From Fagopyrum homotropicum (Eukaryota; Streptophyta; Magnoliopsida; Caryophyllales; Polygonaceae), in contig BSWB01000008.1 in NCBI GenBank assembly GCA_033239125.1, forward strand, positions 11,252,001 through 11,316,000: a stretch of DNA of 64,000 nucleotides. Direction: 5' to 3'. Below the pieces are notes generated by a model. The model was not told the DNA's origin and made no database searches. It worked only from the letters and a program-made list of their open reading frames with translations. Position 1 is the first letter of the stretch. Each line of letters opens with the position of its first letter. Positions 31,715 to 43,639 of the stretch are shown here, piece after piece. The position numbers were made by a program, and so were the translations under genes.

Positions 31715-34700
31715 GTTGATATGAGGACAATGGGAGGGATTGAAAGATGCACAACCCAATATCTAGAGGAGGTGTTTGCAAAAGCACCTAAAGAGTCAAT
31801 TCACAAATTCAAAATGGCTCTAATGTTGCTTATCGAAACAGTGGTTGTTGTCAAGGATAGAAAAACACAGATTACCAAAAGAGTATCAACCTCGTGAATG
31901 ACTTGGGTCTGTTTAATTCATTCCCCTAGGATCGTTTGGCGTTTAACCAGGCAAAGAGGTACCTTCAATCATGTGATGCCGGTCGTTTGGTCGTTTGGTG
32001 TTTAACCAAAATGTACATAATCAGTGAATATCAAGCATATAAGCTTGACACTAAAAAAAAGATGTATACACAAGTTATAATTATGTGTACATAAATAATC
32101 ATAATGTTCAATGAAATGTAAAAGTTGAACACATAATAAATATTTATATGTGTTTACATAGATATCGTGTGTACATATTTATATATGTCTATTGATTGTT
32201 TACAAAGTTCCACAGATTTGGCTGTTTCATTTTGTTTCAAAGCTTGCGCAATACTGCGCAAACATTAATGATGAAGAGGCGACACCAATCAGTTTGCGTT
32301 ATGTCTCAAGATTTGGGAAGGACGGGAAGTCGTTCCCCAAATATGCTGAAATTAAGGGTATTGTGGCTACCTTAAAGAAAGAGGTCATCAAAACTGTTGA
32401 AGGATGTGTTGAGAACGATGACACTAACTGGTGGCCAATAAAGGGGAGAAGATGTGATGCTTGATTTCCTCTTTGATAATGGATTTGAAAATGCTGAGGT
32501 GATCATAATATGGCCCACTGAAGTGCATGATAAAGAGGAAACATTCAAGTATGTTTTTAACCCATTTGATTTACAAATGATTCAGTTTGATACATTTTTT
32601 TGGCTCAGTTTTAAAATGTAGGTCTGATAGCCCTAGTATTGTCATAAGAAAGATTGGGGATATTGAGACCGATGACATTGCCTTTGTTGGTCCACCAAAA
32701 AAGAAGGGTAATATTCACCACAATAGAATGTATATTTATAATTTTTAATTTTTTATGATATACTAACTTTTTTGTATCATAAAATGTACTAGAAGAGGAC
32801 AAACAAAGCAAGAAAAGAAAATTAGATACAAGCAGCCCAACCGTTCAACCACAAAGGTTTGGATTCAATATGTATATGGTTTATTAAATTTATGGTATCT
32901 AAAAATTGAATCATGAAAAATAAATTATGTTTCTAAGTAATATAATTTGTGTAGATCTTTAAAGAGGACAACAAAAGGAAAGGACTCATTCCTCTCTCTT
33001 CTGTGGAAGATACTCAAGCACCCTCCCCTAAAAAGCATAAACAAAAGGTTAATGTTGAAGTTGACATGTTTGTTGAAGTCAAAGACCATGAACAAACAAG
33101 GTGAGTGTATGTTATGTGTACACAATTACCGACATAAATTAATTATTATTTACATACACGTAATAATATACAATTTGTGTAAATCATCAAGAAGGAAAAC
33201 GAAGGGAAAAAATCCTATTCATTATTCTAGTGTGGAAGATACCCTTGCACCTTCAACTAAAAATAAAATGGCAAAAGAAAATGTTAGTGTTGAAATTGGC
33301 ATGTCTGTCAAAGACAAAACCCATGGACACACAAGGTGAGTTCATTTACCTGATTCACAATAACTGAAATAGAGTTATGTTTATGTAGATACACATAATA
33401 ATATACATATTATTTATATATAAAATACCACTTGTGTAGATCATCGAGGAGTAAAGCAAAAGGCAAGGATCAAATTGATCGTTCTACTGTGGAAGCTTGC
33501 CCCGCACCTTCACAAAAAAAGGCAAAAGAAGAAGTTAATGTTGAAGAAGTGAGGCTTTACGAAGATCAAAGCACTGAACCTACAAGGTGAGTGTACATTT
33601 TTCTACACAAGACCTACTAGTTATAGAACCACTATGTGATATGCTTAGTACATACGTGTAGTTATGTACATAGTTAAAAATATGTACACCATATTTATGA
33701 TAACATGAAAATTATTTTATGTACATAATAGAGTGGACACATCTAAACCAGCTTGGGTTGCTGAACTCATGGATAAGTTGGACATCATTCAACGAGATCA
33801 GAAAGGCCTGATTGAGAAGGTCAAGCATCAGGGGTTGTTGATTGATGAACTCACAACATATTCCAGGGATTTGGGCACACTGTATGACAAGATTAACACA
33901 ACAATTTACCTATCTTGCAAGCGAATAGAGAACAACATCAAGAATCTTCTCAGAGAAACAATGAAGCCATCTAATGCTGCCGAATATACTCCTACAGGTG
34001 ATGATATTTCTAAGGAAGACATAATAGATGATGCAAAGATTGAAGAATCATAGGGTGGATAAAGTGAGGTATGAACACCACAAATATATTATACAATATG
34101 TATTGTTGAATTTAGGAGACTTTTGACAATATGTAATGTAAGCAAACTAATTGTAATGTATTAAAAATATTATGTATCAATGTTATGTGGTAAAAATGTA
34201 TGAAAATATATGACACATTAATCTTGTTAAGTAGGGCATCGAGGAAGCGCAACAAGCACGCAGGATTGGGTAAGGCTTAAGAAGCACAATAAATATGTAC
34301 GTACCCCGTACAGAAAAAAAATGTTAGCCTACCGAAGGAACCTACCAAGAGCATTCTGCAGATGAATGAGAGTCAAAGTATATATAATAGGGTGAAGAAA
34401 AAGGACGGTAAAGATACAATTGGGGGCTATATCAAAAACATAACAAGAGCAGCAATTCACGATATATTAAAGCCTAGTGGTTGGATCAAAGACGAGGTAT
34501 GCGATCCATAATATTGTGTACGATAATCGATGTTGTACAGAATATTGTGTACACTAAAAATTGACCATTACACATTTCAGGCAATTGATGAAATCTTGGT
34601 GAATATTCGCAAAACTATTGCTGAGGATTCAAAAAGATTTAGAAGTATAGATGTGCTTTCCACTGAATGGACCAGGGCATACAATAGAATTACCTTTGCT

Positions 34701-35305
34701 AAGTATGTAGATGTGAAAAATGAGAAGCCCAACTACAACGAAAAAATGATTGAGGTGTTAACTAGAGATGTCCCAAATATATTCAAGAAGCCAATGTCCG
34801 ATGTTGACATGATCTATTCACCCTTTAACCTTCTGGAATCACACTGGGTCATGCTGGAAATCAACCTACTTGATTGGACCATTTATGTACATGACCCACA
34901 AGTTATGTAATAAAAGAAGACAGGATGTAGTTGTTACTCGAACCACTGGCTGTTATGTTCTCTCAGATAATTTGACTACATGGCAAGCACACGAAGCCAA
35001 AGGACATACTGAAGATGCCATTCAAAATATCAGAAAAACTGATTTGAATGCTGACGAGTAAGTTTGATAACGGTAATTACAATATTACATAATATTATGA
35101 GAGATACACATTTACTTATATGTACATATGCTTGGGATACTATAGGGGTAGCTGCGGGATATTTTCTATCAAGTACATTCAATACCTAGCATCGGGACGA
35201 ACTGATTTATCCGGCATCAGTGATGATGGTTTGCAAGCTATGAGAGAGAAGCTTGCCCATGTTATATTCTCAAGAACATGGCCAGATTGGGTTGATGAGA
35301 TTTGA
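31715..35305 (+). pseudogene. MULE-borne Ulp1-like (C48) protease gene
   Basis: This family resembles deSUMOylating proteases; the role in MULEs is unknown. 31715-31990 is the DUF1985-like part (YLEEVFAKAP, FKMALMLLIE, DLGLFNSFP), with a shift and a TAG in place of Trp. An exon at about 32195-32460 (VPQIWLFHFVSKLA) follows. Then come three related Lys-rich exons (32955-33586), a coiled-coil exon (about 33730-34053), and the protease part from 34581: ESHWVMLEI with His at 34842-34844, YVHD with Asp at 34893-34895, a frameshift near 34905, and GSCGIF with Cys at 35153-35155 in the last exon, ending TGA at 35305. The usual DCGV is SCGI here. The 5' end is missing, beyond the LTR insertion. Confidence 0.78.
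32955..33586 (+). repeat. Three tandemly repeated exons in the Ulp1-like gene
   Basis: Exons at 32955-33100, 33183-33335 and 33440-33586 share acceptor context TGTGTAG|ATC, donor context ACAAG|GTGAG and peptide pattern (SSVEDT-APS-KK to TR). Each lies in an AT-rich intron background, spaced about 226 and 257 bp. The second acceptor has mutated from AG to AA. The first copy has lost a base (146 versus 153 and 147 bp, the latter two in frame). Confidence 0.75.
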
Positions 35306-35937
35306 ATACAAAACACTTTATTTTTTCTCCTTGTGTAACAGATTAAATATGCCACACAACTTTCTCATGTTATGTCGTCATTAGAAACAAACTTAAATGG
35401 TTATCAATGTTTGATTGCGTGACATATTGCGTTATTTTTATACTATTATGTATGTCCTATATTCGCATAACGTTACCATAAAACATACATATATGATAAG
35501 TACACAAGTATACAAACCACTCGATACACAAATCGAACCTCAACTGATACACAAACTCAAGTTACACATAAATAAAGCATACATAAATGTACTTATTATA
35601 AGTACACAAGTAATACATAATGCATACCACACAATTGTACTTAAAGAAGGACTTGCTACACAAACACAAGAAGTGCATGACGTAAATGCACAAGTTTAAT
35701 TCTTCGATCATCACTTACAATTTTGTACATATTTTTACACACAATTGCATGTATACAAGATATTAAAAGTATTGCCGTGCATACTTTGTATCAGTTTAGA
35801 CAGATTGAGTTTGGTCGATAATATGGCATGCGTAGTACACAAAATATATCAACGTACATTTATTCCCTTTAACAGTCAAGCACAATATTATGTACGTCCA
35901 TAAATCATAAATTTCATTGGAAACCGTTGTACTTTGT
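35306..35937. other. MULE: gap between the two convergent genes
   Basis: No gene is seen in this AT-rich sequence with many TGTACA/TACACA words. It includes ACTGATACACAAACTCAAG at 35538, which recurs at 38639 on the far side of the transposase gene. Confidence 0.6.
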
Positions 35938-38497
35938 CTACTTTGGTTGATTTAGACAAGTCTTCTTCGTGTGTCCACTAAATCCACAACAACTACATCT
36001 TCTCTTAATCTTTGGTTCCCACGAGGCTCGTATTCTTGCTTTTGGCAACCTTCCACACCGTTTACGCCTTATTGGAGGATCACGTGTAATTTTTGATATG
36101 GATGTCGGAATATTCCACTCCGACTTATTCGGGACAGGATAAATTATCTCCGAATATCCAGCCCTCCAATTTTCGGTGGAATAATACATACCAATGAGAT
36201 ACGAAGGACTCACATCAAGATGTTTTGACACAACTACAACATGTATGCACGGTATTTCTTCAACATCAAACTTCTTGCATTCACAAGTCTTGGTTTGCAA
36301 ACAAACGATTGCATGTTCATCACCCCTTTTCACTTCAAACTTCATCCTATCCGCATCAAGAGCATACACAAAGTAACAACCAGATTCGTGGAAGCTTTTC
36401 TGGATGATCGCTTCGATTTTTGGTGTGGACACCTCTACACAAGACTGAGACCTTTGTCGATGCTCGGCAAACCATCGTGACATGAATTATCTGATCTCAT
36501 CAAGCAATGTCAAAACTAAATATTTCCTCGCTTCTTTCATTAATGTGTTAACACACTCGGCATTGTTATTGGTCATGATATTGTACCTTTTAGCCGGTGA
36601 TAATGAATGTACTCATGTTGATAGCCCTATCTCGTGTAGCGAAGTTCCAACTGTTGGCTTCTCCTCTAAAGGAAAATTATCAAAAATGTACACAAATTAT
36701 AAAAATGTAGACATGTTATATACACTACGTTACTAGTCATGATTCAGTAACGTAGTGTACATAATTTAAATACACAAGGGTATTGTGGCAGTCATTATGT
36801 ACAGAACATACAACACAAATTATCCACAAGTATTGTCATGCATTCAGATTCCTTACATCTCATGACCCCATCAATGAACAATTGCACTATTCTGTTGGAT
36901 CTTGTCCTCTTTCTAAGATTCCTTTTAAGGTGTCAAATACAATATCCATGAAATGCCTGCCTATAGTATGACGTTATACCCTTCTTGATTGAATTATGTT
37001 TATCAAATACAAACACAAGTTCGTTGTTGTCCGGTATGATGCGTACTAGATTTTGGAAAAAAAATTCTCAATCCGCATTATTCTCACTGTCAACAATTGC
37101 AATGGGATATATCTGGTGACTAGCATCTTGTGTAGTTGCAACAAGCAACACTCCCCCATACTTCTCACTTAGATGTGTTCCGTCTACTGTGATAACCTAT
37201 AATTAAAAACTCGTGTACATAATTTATATATACAAAACAAGAACACAAGATGATATTACATTGCATAGGAATATGTACCTTCCTCATTGATTCAAACCCT
37301 CTGATGGACTGCCCAAATGCAACAAATACATATACGAAACGATTCTCATCGTCAAGTATAAGAGCAATCATTGATCCTTAATTTTCCTCTTTCAGCATAT
37401 ACAAATAGGATGTGATTAAGCTGTAATTATCCTCAGATATTCATCTAATCATGTCTTTCACCTCTTCTTATGCCTTCCAACACTTCCAATAATTAGCATC
37501 AATATGGTGTCAACTTTTCACTACCGTGACTATCTGATTAACCAAAGGTAATTTCTTCGAGTTGGCGTACCTACACAAACATCGAGGTACATATGTTATG
37601 CACATAACAAAAAAAATGTAAGAAAAGAAAAAGAAACATACATTGTTTTCACTTTCTCTGTTATGACGTGGTAGGATGCACTCATGTTACAAGATTGCCT
37701 CAAGTGATAGGAACACGTGTGTGTGTAGAGACGAACTTTGTTGTTGTAAAGATACTTGATTCACCAAGCATACTGAAACGAACTCTCCATTTGCAATCTT
37801 CATCAATATATATTACAATTACTGCCTTCCTCTTTGACTTAACAATCTTATACTGTGAGCATTCTAATATTGAATGTAGACACAATGCGTTCTTCAACTC
37901 ACTTTTTGTACGATATATTTTTCCAACAACAAGTTCATAATCGTTTCCAACAGGAACATAACATTTGCTTTGACAAACTATTGTCATCGATTCACTCCCC
38001 GTATCATCTACATGATCGTTGTCAAACACACTTGACGTAGTTGTACACAACTCAATTTGTGACAACCCGTTGTCAAGATAATCCGTAGTAGTTCTCAAGA
38101 AATCATTCTCTTGTACGTGACACCGGATACCTTCATCTACATTATGTACAACGACTAACTCCCCTCAAGTATGCTTATGTAGTTCCAAATTACACAAAGG
38201 AACACTCCACTTAAACTGTTGGAGTTCATTTATCCAGATAAATGTATTGAAATCATCCCGTGTATTAATATCAAATGGCTTCAATGTTGGATTGAAAGGA
38301 TTCTTGTATGACAGTTCCACAACAAATTTTGATAGAGAAATTTCAAATTGGCATGCAATCCTATTCTTCAAATCATCAAAAGTGCAAGATACTTCAACAA
38401 CCATAGGTTTGCTTGTCACATCTCCATTGTATTTCCATTCTTTGTTCAATAGTTCCCATTTACCCCCGCAATATAAGGTGATGAAAATAGTCGCCAT
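35938..38497 (-). pseudogene. Mutator-like transposase
   Basis: It would cut and move the MULE. In minus-strand order: ATG at 38497 (MATIFITLYCGGKWE), the PB1-like N-terminal region, the MuDR DNA-binding domain at 38098-37680 (KIYRTKSELKNAL, CKWRVRFS), then RFVYVFVAFGQSIRGFESMRK, a GT-AG intron at 37278-37197, VITVDGTHLSEKYGG with the first catalytic Asp, IAIVDSENNAD with the second, HGYC-HLKRNL, a YNIMTNNNAE-type region, a SWIM finger (CECKKFDVEEIPCIH, near 36260) and a CX2CX4HX4C knuckle (CSCCGFSGHTKKTC) before the end at 35938. Several stops (such as W to stop after NNAD) and a frameshift near 37700 make it a pseudogene. Confidence 0.85.
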
Positions 38498-38762
38498 TAA
38501 TGGTACACAAATCAACTGATACACAAGGAATATAAGAAAGTGATACACGAGTACATCGAATACATAAAGCATTTATAAATCTACATATTATATGTACACA
38601 AGAAACCAAACCAACCGATACACAACATAACTACCCAACTGATACACAAACTCAAGATACACAAATACATCGAAAACATAAACCATACATGAAAACTCCA
38701 CCTTGCTTATAATGTTTTACAGGTGTTTATGATGGAAGACTTAACACAAATGTAGTAGTTGG
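38498..38762. other. MULE: 5' flank of transposase with degenerate repeats
   Basis: No gene is seen. It holds imperfect repeats of TGATACACAA/CGATACACAA and ACATCGAA(T/A)ACATAAA, some shared with 35480-35590. A terminal inverted repeat is not visible. Confidence 0.5.
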
Positions 38763-38767
38763 ATATA

Positions 38768-40287
38768 TGACCGAAGGTATTTCTATGGTCGTCTATACCC
38801 AATCAAAAGTAAATCCCAACTTAGCACCAAAAACAAGTATAGTGGTTAAGTAAGGGTCGAACCCAAGAGAGTTAAGGTGTTTTAGATGCAATTATCGATT
38901 ATAGCAACAAGTAACAAAGCGGGGGGTTTGGTTGAATTGATGCTCACAAAAACTTATGAAAACGATTAATGCGATAAGTAAGACAATGATGGATGAATCT
39001 ACACTAGGTTGACTCTAAGCATGCGATTGCTACTTTGGTGAGTTCCTTTTACAAGTTTTCAAGTAATCTCCCGTCTCGATCATATATATGTGGTGAGCCA
39101 ACCGGCATCAACAAATCTTAACAGGTTAGTGTTCCGTAAACCTACAAGAACAAATAACAAGTTAGCTTTCAAACAAAGACTAAGGGATATAAAGAGAAGA
39201 TTAAAACCGGTAAACTTATCTTTATATTTGTGTTCCTTTTCTCTAAGTAATTACAACCCGTTATTACTTAAAGTTGCTACTAGATTAAAGACCCGAACCC
39301 GGAACCTATTAATCCTAGTTGTTTGCATGCACGTTAGAACCTAAGGTGATCAATCTCAAAAAATAGTAAACATGCAATTAGACAATGGAGATCAAGGAAA
39401 CACAAAGCATTACTGAACAAAAACTTATATTAAAAAGAACTTACAACCAAAGTAACAACGCAGCTTCAAACCAACTCAATGTAACAAGGGAGTTAGCAAC
39501 TCATTACAAAGGTAGCAAGATAATCTAAGTGGATAATTTATTGGATAACAAGATGGATTATTCTAGCAATTAGCCAAGGACTATTTATACTACAAAAGAC
39601 ACTAAATAGGAGTAAATGGCCGGCCCAAAACAACCACCTTTAATGTCATAAAGGTGGTGTAAACAGCCGGAGTAAAGCTTCTGACATTAAACCGCAGGGG
39701 CGGCCTTCAGGTCCGCAGGGGGGTTGAAGGCAAAAACGCTTGATCTTCTTCATGGCCGTAGGGGCGGCCAAGTACTTCCGCTAGGGCGGATCTTCAATGC
39801 TCTTCAAACGTCTAACCCTTCGACTTCCTGGCGTTTCTGATGCCAAGCCACCTGGGCGTCCCTATGTCACCGCAGGGGCGGTGACACAGCCTCTTCGTCT
39901 TCCAGCTCCCAGTTTGAGGCGCAGGCAGGGGCACAGTGGAAGGCGCAGGGGGGATGGTCTTCGTCTCTTCAGGGCAGGTCACCGCAGGGGCGTCAAGGAG
40001 TGGCGCAGGGGCGGTAACACACTTCATGGCCAGCGCTAGTGAAGGCGCAGGGAGCGCTCCGGTGTAAGGCATCACCCGCAGGGGTGGTGGCAAGGCTCCG
40101 CTGGGGCGGTGAGACAACAGAAGCTTTGCTTCGTGATCGATCTTCACTCCTAAGTGCTCATAACTCCTTCCTTAGCTTCTTTTAGTCTTCTTCTTTTGGA
40201 TCAAGGAGTTAGTAGCATAAACCGACACAAATGTAATAAAAAGACTCTAAAAACTATCCTAAATGATAGTGATTCTATCACCTACCA
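38768..40287 (-). repeat. A3: 3' LTR
   Basis: This 1520-bp LTR, in minus orientation, starts TGGTAGGTGATAG (complement at 40287) and ends CCTTCGGTCA (complement at 38768). It includes a GGGTTCGACCC segment (complement near 38848), typical of Athila LTR ends. CCGC-AGGG-GCGG dyads are at 39692-40110, among them GTCACCGCAGGGGCGGTGAC at 39866-39885. The TATA box is at 39589-39582 on minus. Confidence 0.9.
39582..40110 (-). promoter_or_regulatory. A3 LTR: GC-rich dyad cluster and TATA box
   Basis: Many copies of GCAGGGGCGG and its variants stand upstream, in minus sense, of TATAAATA (complement at 39582-39589). The other LTR has the same layout at 45592-46120. GTCACCGC and GCGGTGAC form eight-base arms around AGGG. 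Confidence 0.6.
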
Positions 40288-40763
40288 TCCTTATTGCTCC
40301 AAGAGTGGCCTACCCGGACAACCTCCTTATGACTCCCCTTCTTATGTTGCCAAATGCCGGAAGGGAATCCTACACTCGGTGTCGCTCATTGCCAAGGCGC
40401 CCTTTCGGGTTTTCACCTTGCCACTCTTCTTCTTTTGATGATCTCACTTTAACTCACATCCCTCAAGTCCAATTTTGCACCAACCTAAGGTTGGTCGGAC
40501 TACCTTCTTTTTGCCTAAACCGCCCTTTTGGGTTTTCGATTTATCCAAGGATTTTTTTATGCCTCTTTTCATTTTCTAAGGATTTTTCTTTTTTTTTTTT
40601 ACTGAATATCAATCTGAATTCAAAATGCAAAACAAAACAACTCAAACTCAAATGAACTGTACAAGCAATGATAATGTCCTCCCCCATACTTGAAGTACAC
40701 TTTGTCCTCAAAGTGGAAATGAAGCAAAGATAAATGTGGGAGAAAGGAAGAGAAATCTACCCC
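40288..40763 (-). other. A3: 3' untranslated region
   Basis: No gene is seen. It contains the complement of GGACAAAGTG, then CAAGTATGGGGGAGG, near 40678-40708, as after the env-like ORFs of A0 and A2. Repeated words (complement of AACCCAAAAGGGCGG) occur at 40396-40420 and 40520-40540. Confidence 0.65.
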
Positions 40764-43014
40764 TCAGTGGGATGGTCCGGATGGACCACCTGGACCCTCC
40801 TCTGGTGGGTAAGGAAAATGGCGGAAGAAGTGCTCCTGCCGGCGGTGGAGCGTGTCGATGCGGCACTCCTTAGCCTCCATCCTCTCTCTAAATGAAGTCT
40901 CATAGCTAGCTTGCCAAGCCAGCTGCTGAGTCTCCAACTGCTGTTGATGAGCCGCCTGCCAAGCATCTTGACGGCGGTCGAAGTGAGTGGTCAGGGAGGA
41001 GGCGAAGCTGGACCGCCTGCCAAGCATCTTGACGCTGGTACTCGGTCTGTCATGCCTGGTGTTGTGTTGTCAAGGTTGCCATCTGAGCCTGCAGACTCTC
41101 CATGGTCTGACTGTCCTGTGCTGCCTTCGGCATCTCCTCATCAGTGGTGGGGCCCGGCTGGATCCTGCTGCGTATCTCCCTACAATATCCTCCTGAGGCC
41201 GTCTCGGAGGAACCGGATCAGCTGGTACATACAAATCTGAGAGCTCGTCTCCCAATGAAAGTCGTTGGGGAAGGTATGTGAGGTGACTCTCATCTGCTAA
41301 AGAGAGCCAAAAATGATGCTCCCCGTCTCTCCTGATGAGGCTGCACCTCCTCAATATACCCTCCGTGATGCGCTCTTCGTCCGTTGAACGCAAGGATCCG
41401 CCGGTGTTGTTCCTCCGTCGATTTCTTTTGTGTATTTTCGATTTATAGGGATATGCCAAGCAAGGATTCGTCCAGCCTCGCACCTTGGATCTCCTTGGCT
41501 CGAGTTCTTCTTTCCTCGGAATCTCACTTCGTAAATTAGACCTCCTTTGTCCTCCTAGCCTCGCACCATAAGGACACCACTCAGCCTCTCACCTTGTGGG
41601 TTTCGAAACCTTGGTCTCTCACCTTAGTCTCTAGGTTTGTTTTGCTTTAAAGTGAAAACACAACTTCGATTGAACTCAACTCTATAATCTCCTTAAAAAC
41701 GTTTGTGGGAGAGGCCTTATATAGGCTAAAAATTCAGCACCTAACTCCCAACATTAAAGGCTTACAAGTTCAAGAGTTGTGACATTAAACAAAGAGCAAA
41801 CATAGGGACTTTCAACCACCTACTTTTTCATCTACTTTTCCACCTACTTTTCTCCACCAACTTTCACATAATTAATACATAAATTCATGCATAATATATG
41901 AATAATATGAGAATGATATGCTGCATAAAATATATATTGGGTGGACGTGCATATGTTTGTATAACCATCTTCCATGCCTCAATGAGTGATCTTGGTCAAA
42001 AATCCACTCAAGTATTAACGCTGCTTCATTGTCGGGTCATTTTCACCCTGTTCCTCTTGGAGTCTTGACTTCCCATAAACTACAAAGTTGTACATCTTGA
42101 AAATACCTTTGAAAGTAGTACTTGTGGGTCTTCTAACTCCAAACGAAGCTCCAGATATAGGCATTTTACAGAGAGTGCGTAAATTTGACAACTTAGCCAG
42201 ATCGAGCGGAATATGATTTAAGTTAACAACGCTTTGAGTGAGCATTTTCGACTTCATGTTGGGGCTCTCGGGGATCACATCACTCCGTATAAAGTGGAGG
42301 CCTCTAATCCGTCCTCCAAGGCAGAGAGATCCATCACCCGTGCAGCCAACAAGGAGATGATCCCTCCTCCCACAATATCTTGTGGCTCATTCTTCCTAAT
42401 CCGCTTCAAAGCGGTAAGGAAAAGGTATTGCCAATCCGGTACCCAGTCGTTCGTGGAGAGACAGGCGTATAGCAATGGAAGGTCCTTAAGAGCAACCTTA
42501 TTATCCTCCTTGTGTCCACAAAAGACACTCATGAATACCTTTGAGATGAACCTCAAACAGGGGTGAGTGAATTTGTTGGAGTACTCACCCCTACATGAAA
42601 CTCAGACCTGGTGGCGGCCTGCCAAAACTCCATCAAATCAGGTGTCGGGATAGGTTCCCACAAGTCGTCGGAAAGGGCTATAGTCACCCCTAATGCCTCC
42701 TGCAGCTGGGAGTAGTCCAATGTATACTTTGTTTTGTTGAACTTGAATGTAAGTTCAACACACCCATGGTCCACCGTTTCCATTTTGAAGGTGGCAATGA
42801 ACTGGCGGCTGAGCTCGGGGTATGTTGGGGCGGTCATTATCAGAAAATCCCTGAGCCCAGCATTGTTGAGAAATTCCTACATGCTCTCCAACATGCCCAA
42901 ATGTTCCAAAGTATGAACGTCCAGAAATCGGGTTGCATACACATCCCGACTTTGTGCAATCCTATACCGCATCGTCTCGGCTTCTGAAAACTTATATTTC
43001 TTCTGATTCTCCAT
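40764..43014 (-). pseudogene. A3: Athila env-position ORF, interrupted
   Basis: This is an env-like ORF of unknown function. ATG 43014 opens MENQKKYKFSEAE, followed by RFLDVHTLEHLG, a TAG replacing one residue after MLESM, then LNNAGLRDFL, RQFIATFKMET and YTLDYSQLQEALG, the Athila ORF-1-type core. A frameshift near 42590 leads to FMSVFCGHKEDNKVALKDLP. An insertion splits the ORF at about 41442-42251. It resumes with TDEERITEGILRRCSL and HHFWLSLADE and ends with a Gln-rich helix-like stretch and a Pro/Gly tail (PPEEGPGGPSGPSH) at 40764. Confidence 0.75.
41442..42251 (-). mobile_element. Insertion of about 0.8 kb in the A3 env-like ORF
   Basis: The env-like reading frame stops making sense here and resumes after it. 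The junctions carry an 8-bp direct repeat ATTTTCGA (41434-41441 and 42244-42251). On minus it has a TATA-like GCCTATATAAGGC near 41730 and four copies of a GGTG(A/C)GAGGC-type word. It looks like an LTR-type promoter or solo LTR, but clean TG...CA ends were not found, so the class is uncertain. Confidence 0.55.
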
Positions 43015-43639
43015 CTCTTGAAGTGTGAACAATCAAAGGAATTAGAAATTTCAGAAAATTGAGTAAGAAACGAACACTCTGTTGTGTTTTCCGTAGGGGC
43101 GGCTGCAGCAAGCACAGGGGCGGCAAGGCGCAGGTGCGGGGGCTTGCAGGCGCAGGGGCGGGCGAAGAGCAAAAGGGAAATTTGGGAGTTCGGCGAAGGT
43201 TGTGGTGATGGAGCTTTTCCGGCGTCCTTTTTTGATGCTGCAGACGTCGCTAGAGGTGGGGCAGTGGAGGGCGAGACTGAGAGAGTTGAGGGGATGTTTG
43301 TGTGAGGTGGTGGTTAGGGCTGGCATCGCAGAGGGGGCGGTAGTCGTCGGAGCCAGCGCAAGAGTGTTTAGACAGGGTGGTACGAGGGCTTCCGGAGGGC
43401 GCAGGGGCGTATGGAGGCAAGGTGGCTAGGTTTCGAAGAGTGAATGGAAGGGGAATGTAAAGGGCGGTAGATGTAGGTTATTTTTGGAAAGTGTATTTTT
43501 TTTCTCTCCTTAACAAAACCGCAGGGGCAACGGTTGTCACCGCGAGGGCGGTGACAAGGAAGAGGGGTATGCAGCCTCAGCTGCCTCCCGAATCAGCGCC
43601 TTTGTTTTACATCGTTGGCTCGACGTAAGGACTCTACCT
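43015..43639 (-). other. A3: spacer after the pol deletion, with GC-rich dyad cluster
   Basis: No intact gene is seen. Right after gag, words such as GCCAACGATGTAAAAC and the remnant TTCGGGAGGCAGCTGAGG recall the sequence that follows integrase in Athila elements (CTTGGGAGGCAACCCA in A2). The family dyads follow: GTCACCGCGAGGGCGGTGAC at 43536-43555, CCGCAGGGGC near 43519, and a dense group at 43080-43160 close to the env-like ATG. Small ORFs on both strands reflect GC-rich repeats. Confidence 0.65.

Larger units (their letters stand above)
31715..38762. mobile_element. MULE carrying a Ulp1-like protease gene (partial)
   Basis: A Mutator-like transposase gene (minus) and a Ulp1-type cysteine protease gene (plus) stand tail to tail, an arrangement known for Ulp1-carrying MULEs in plants. 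Both are multi-exon and broken. The left end is cut by the chromovirus LTR inside the DUF1985-like region; the right end is near or beyond A3. I found no terminal inverted repeats, so the true ends are unknown. Confidence 0.8.

Noticed and set aside
31664..31897. ORF of 77 codons with Met start at 31664
   Set aside because: Its first part is chromovirus LTR sequence; only the part after 31714 is genuine MULE (DUF1985-like) coding sequence, so the fused ORF is an insertion artefact.
39797..40147. ORFs on both strands rich in Arg, Pro and Ala in the A3 LTR
   Set aside because: They arise from the GC-rich GCAGGGGCGG repeats; the other LTR (45650-46157) gives ORFs with different ends and frames.
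42015..42278. 87-codon ORF on minus after the A3 env-like break
   Set aside because: It lies mostly in the unclassified insertion and does not continue the env-like protein; no domain recognised.
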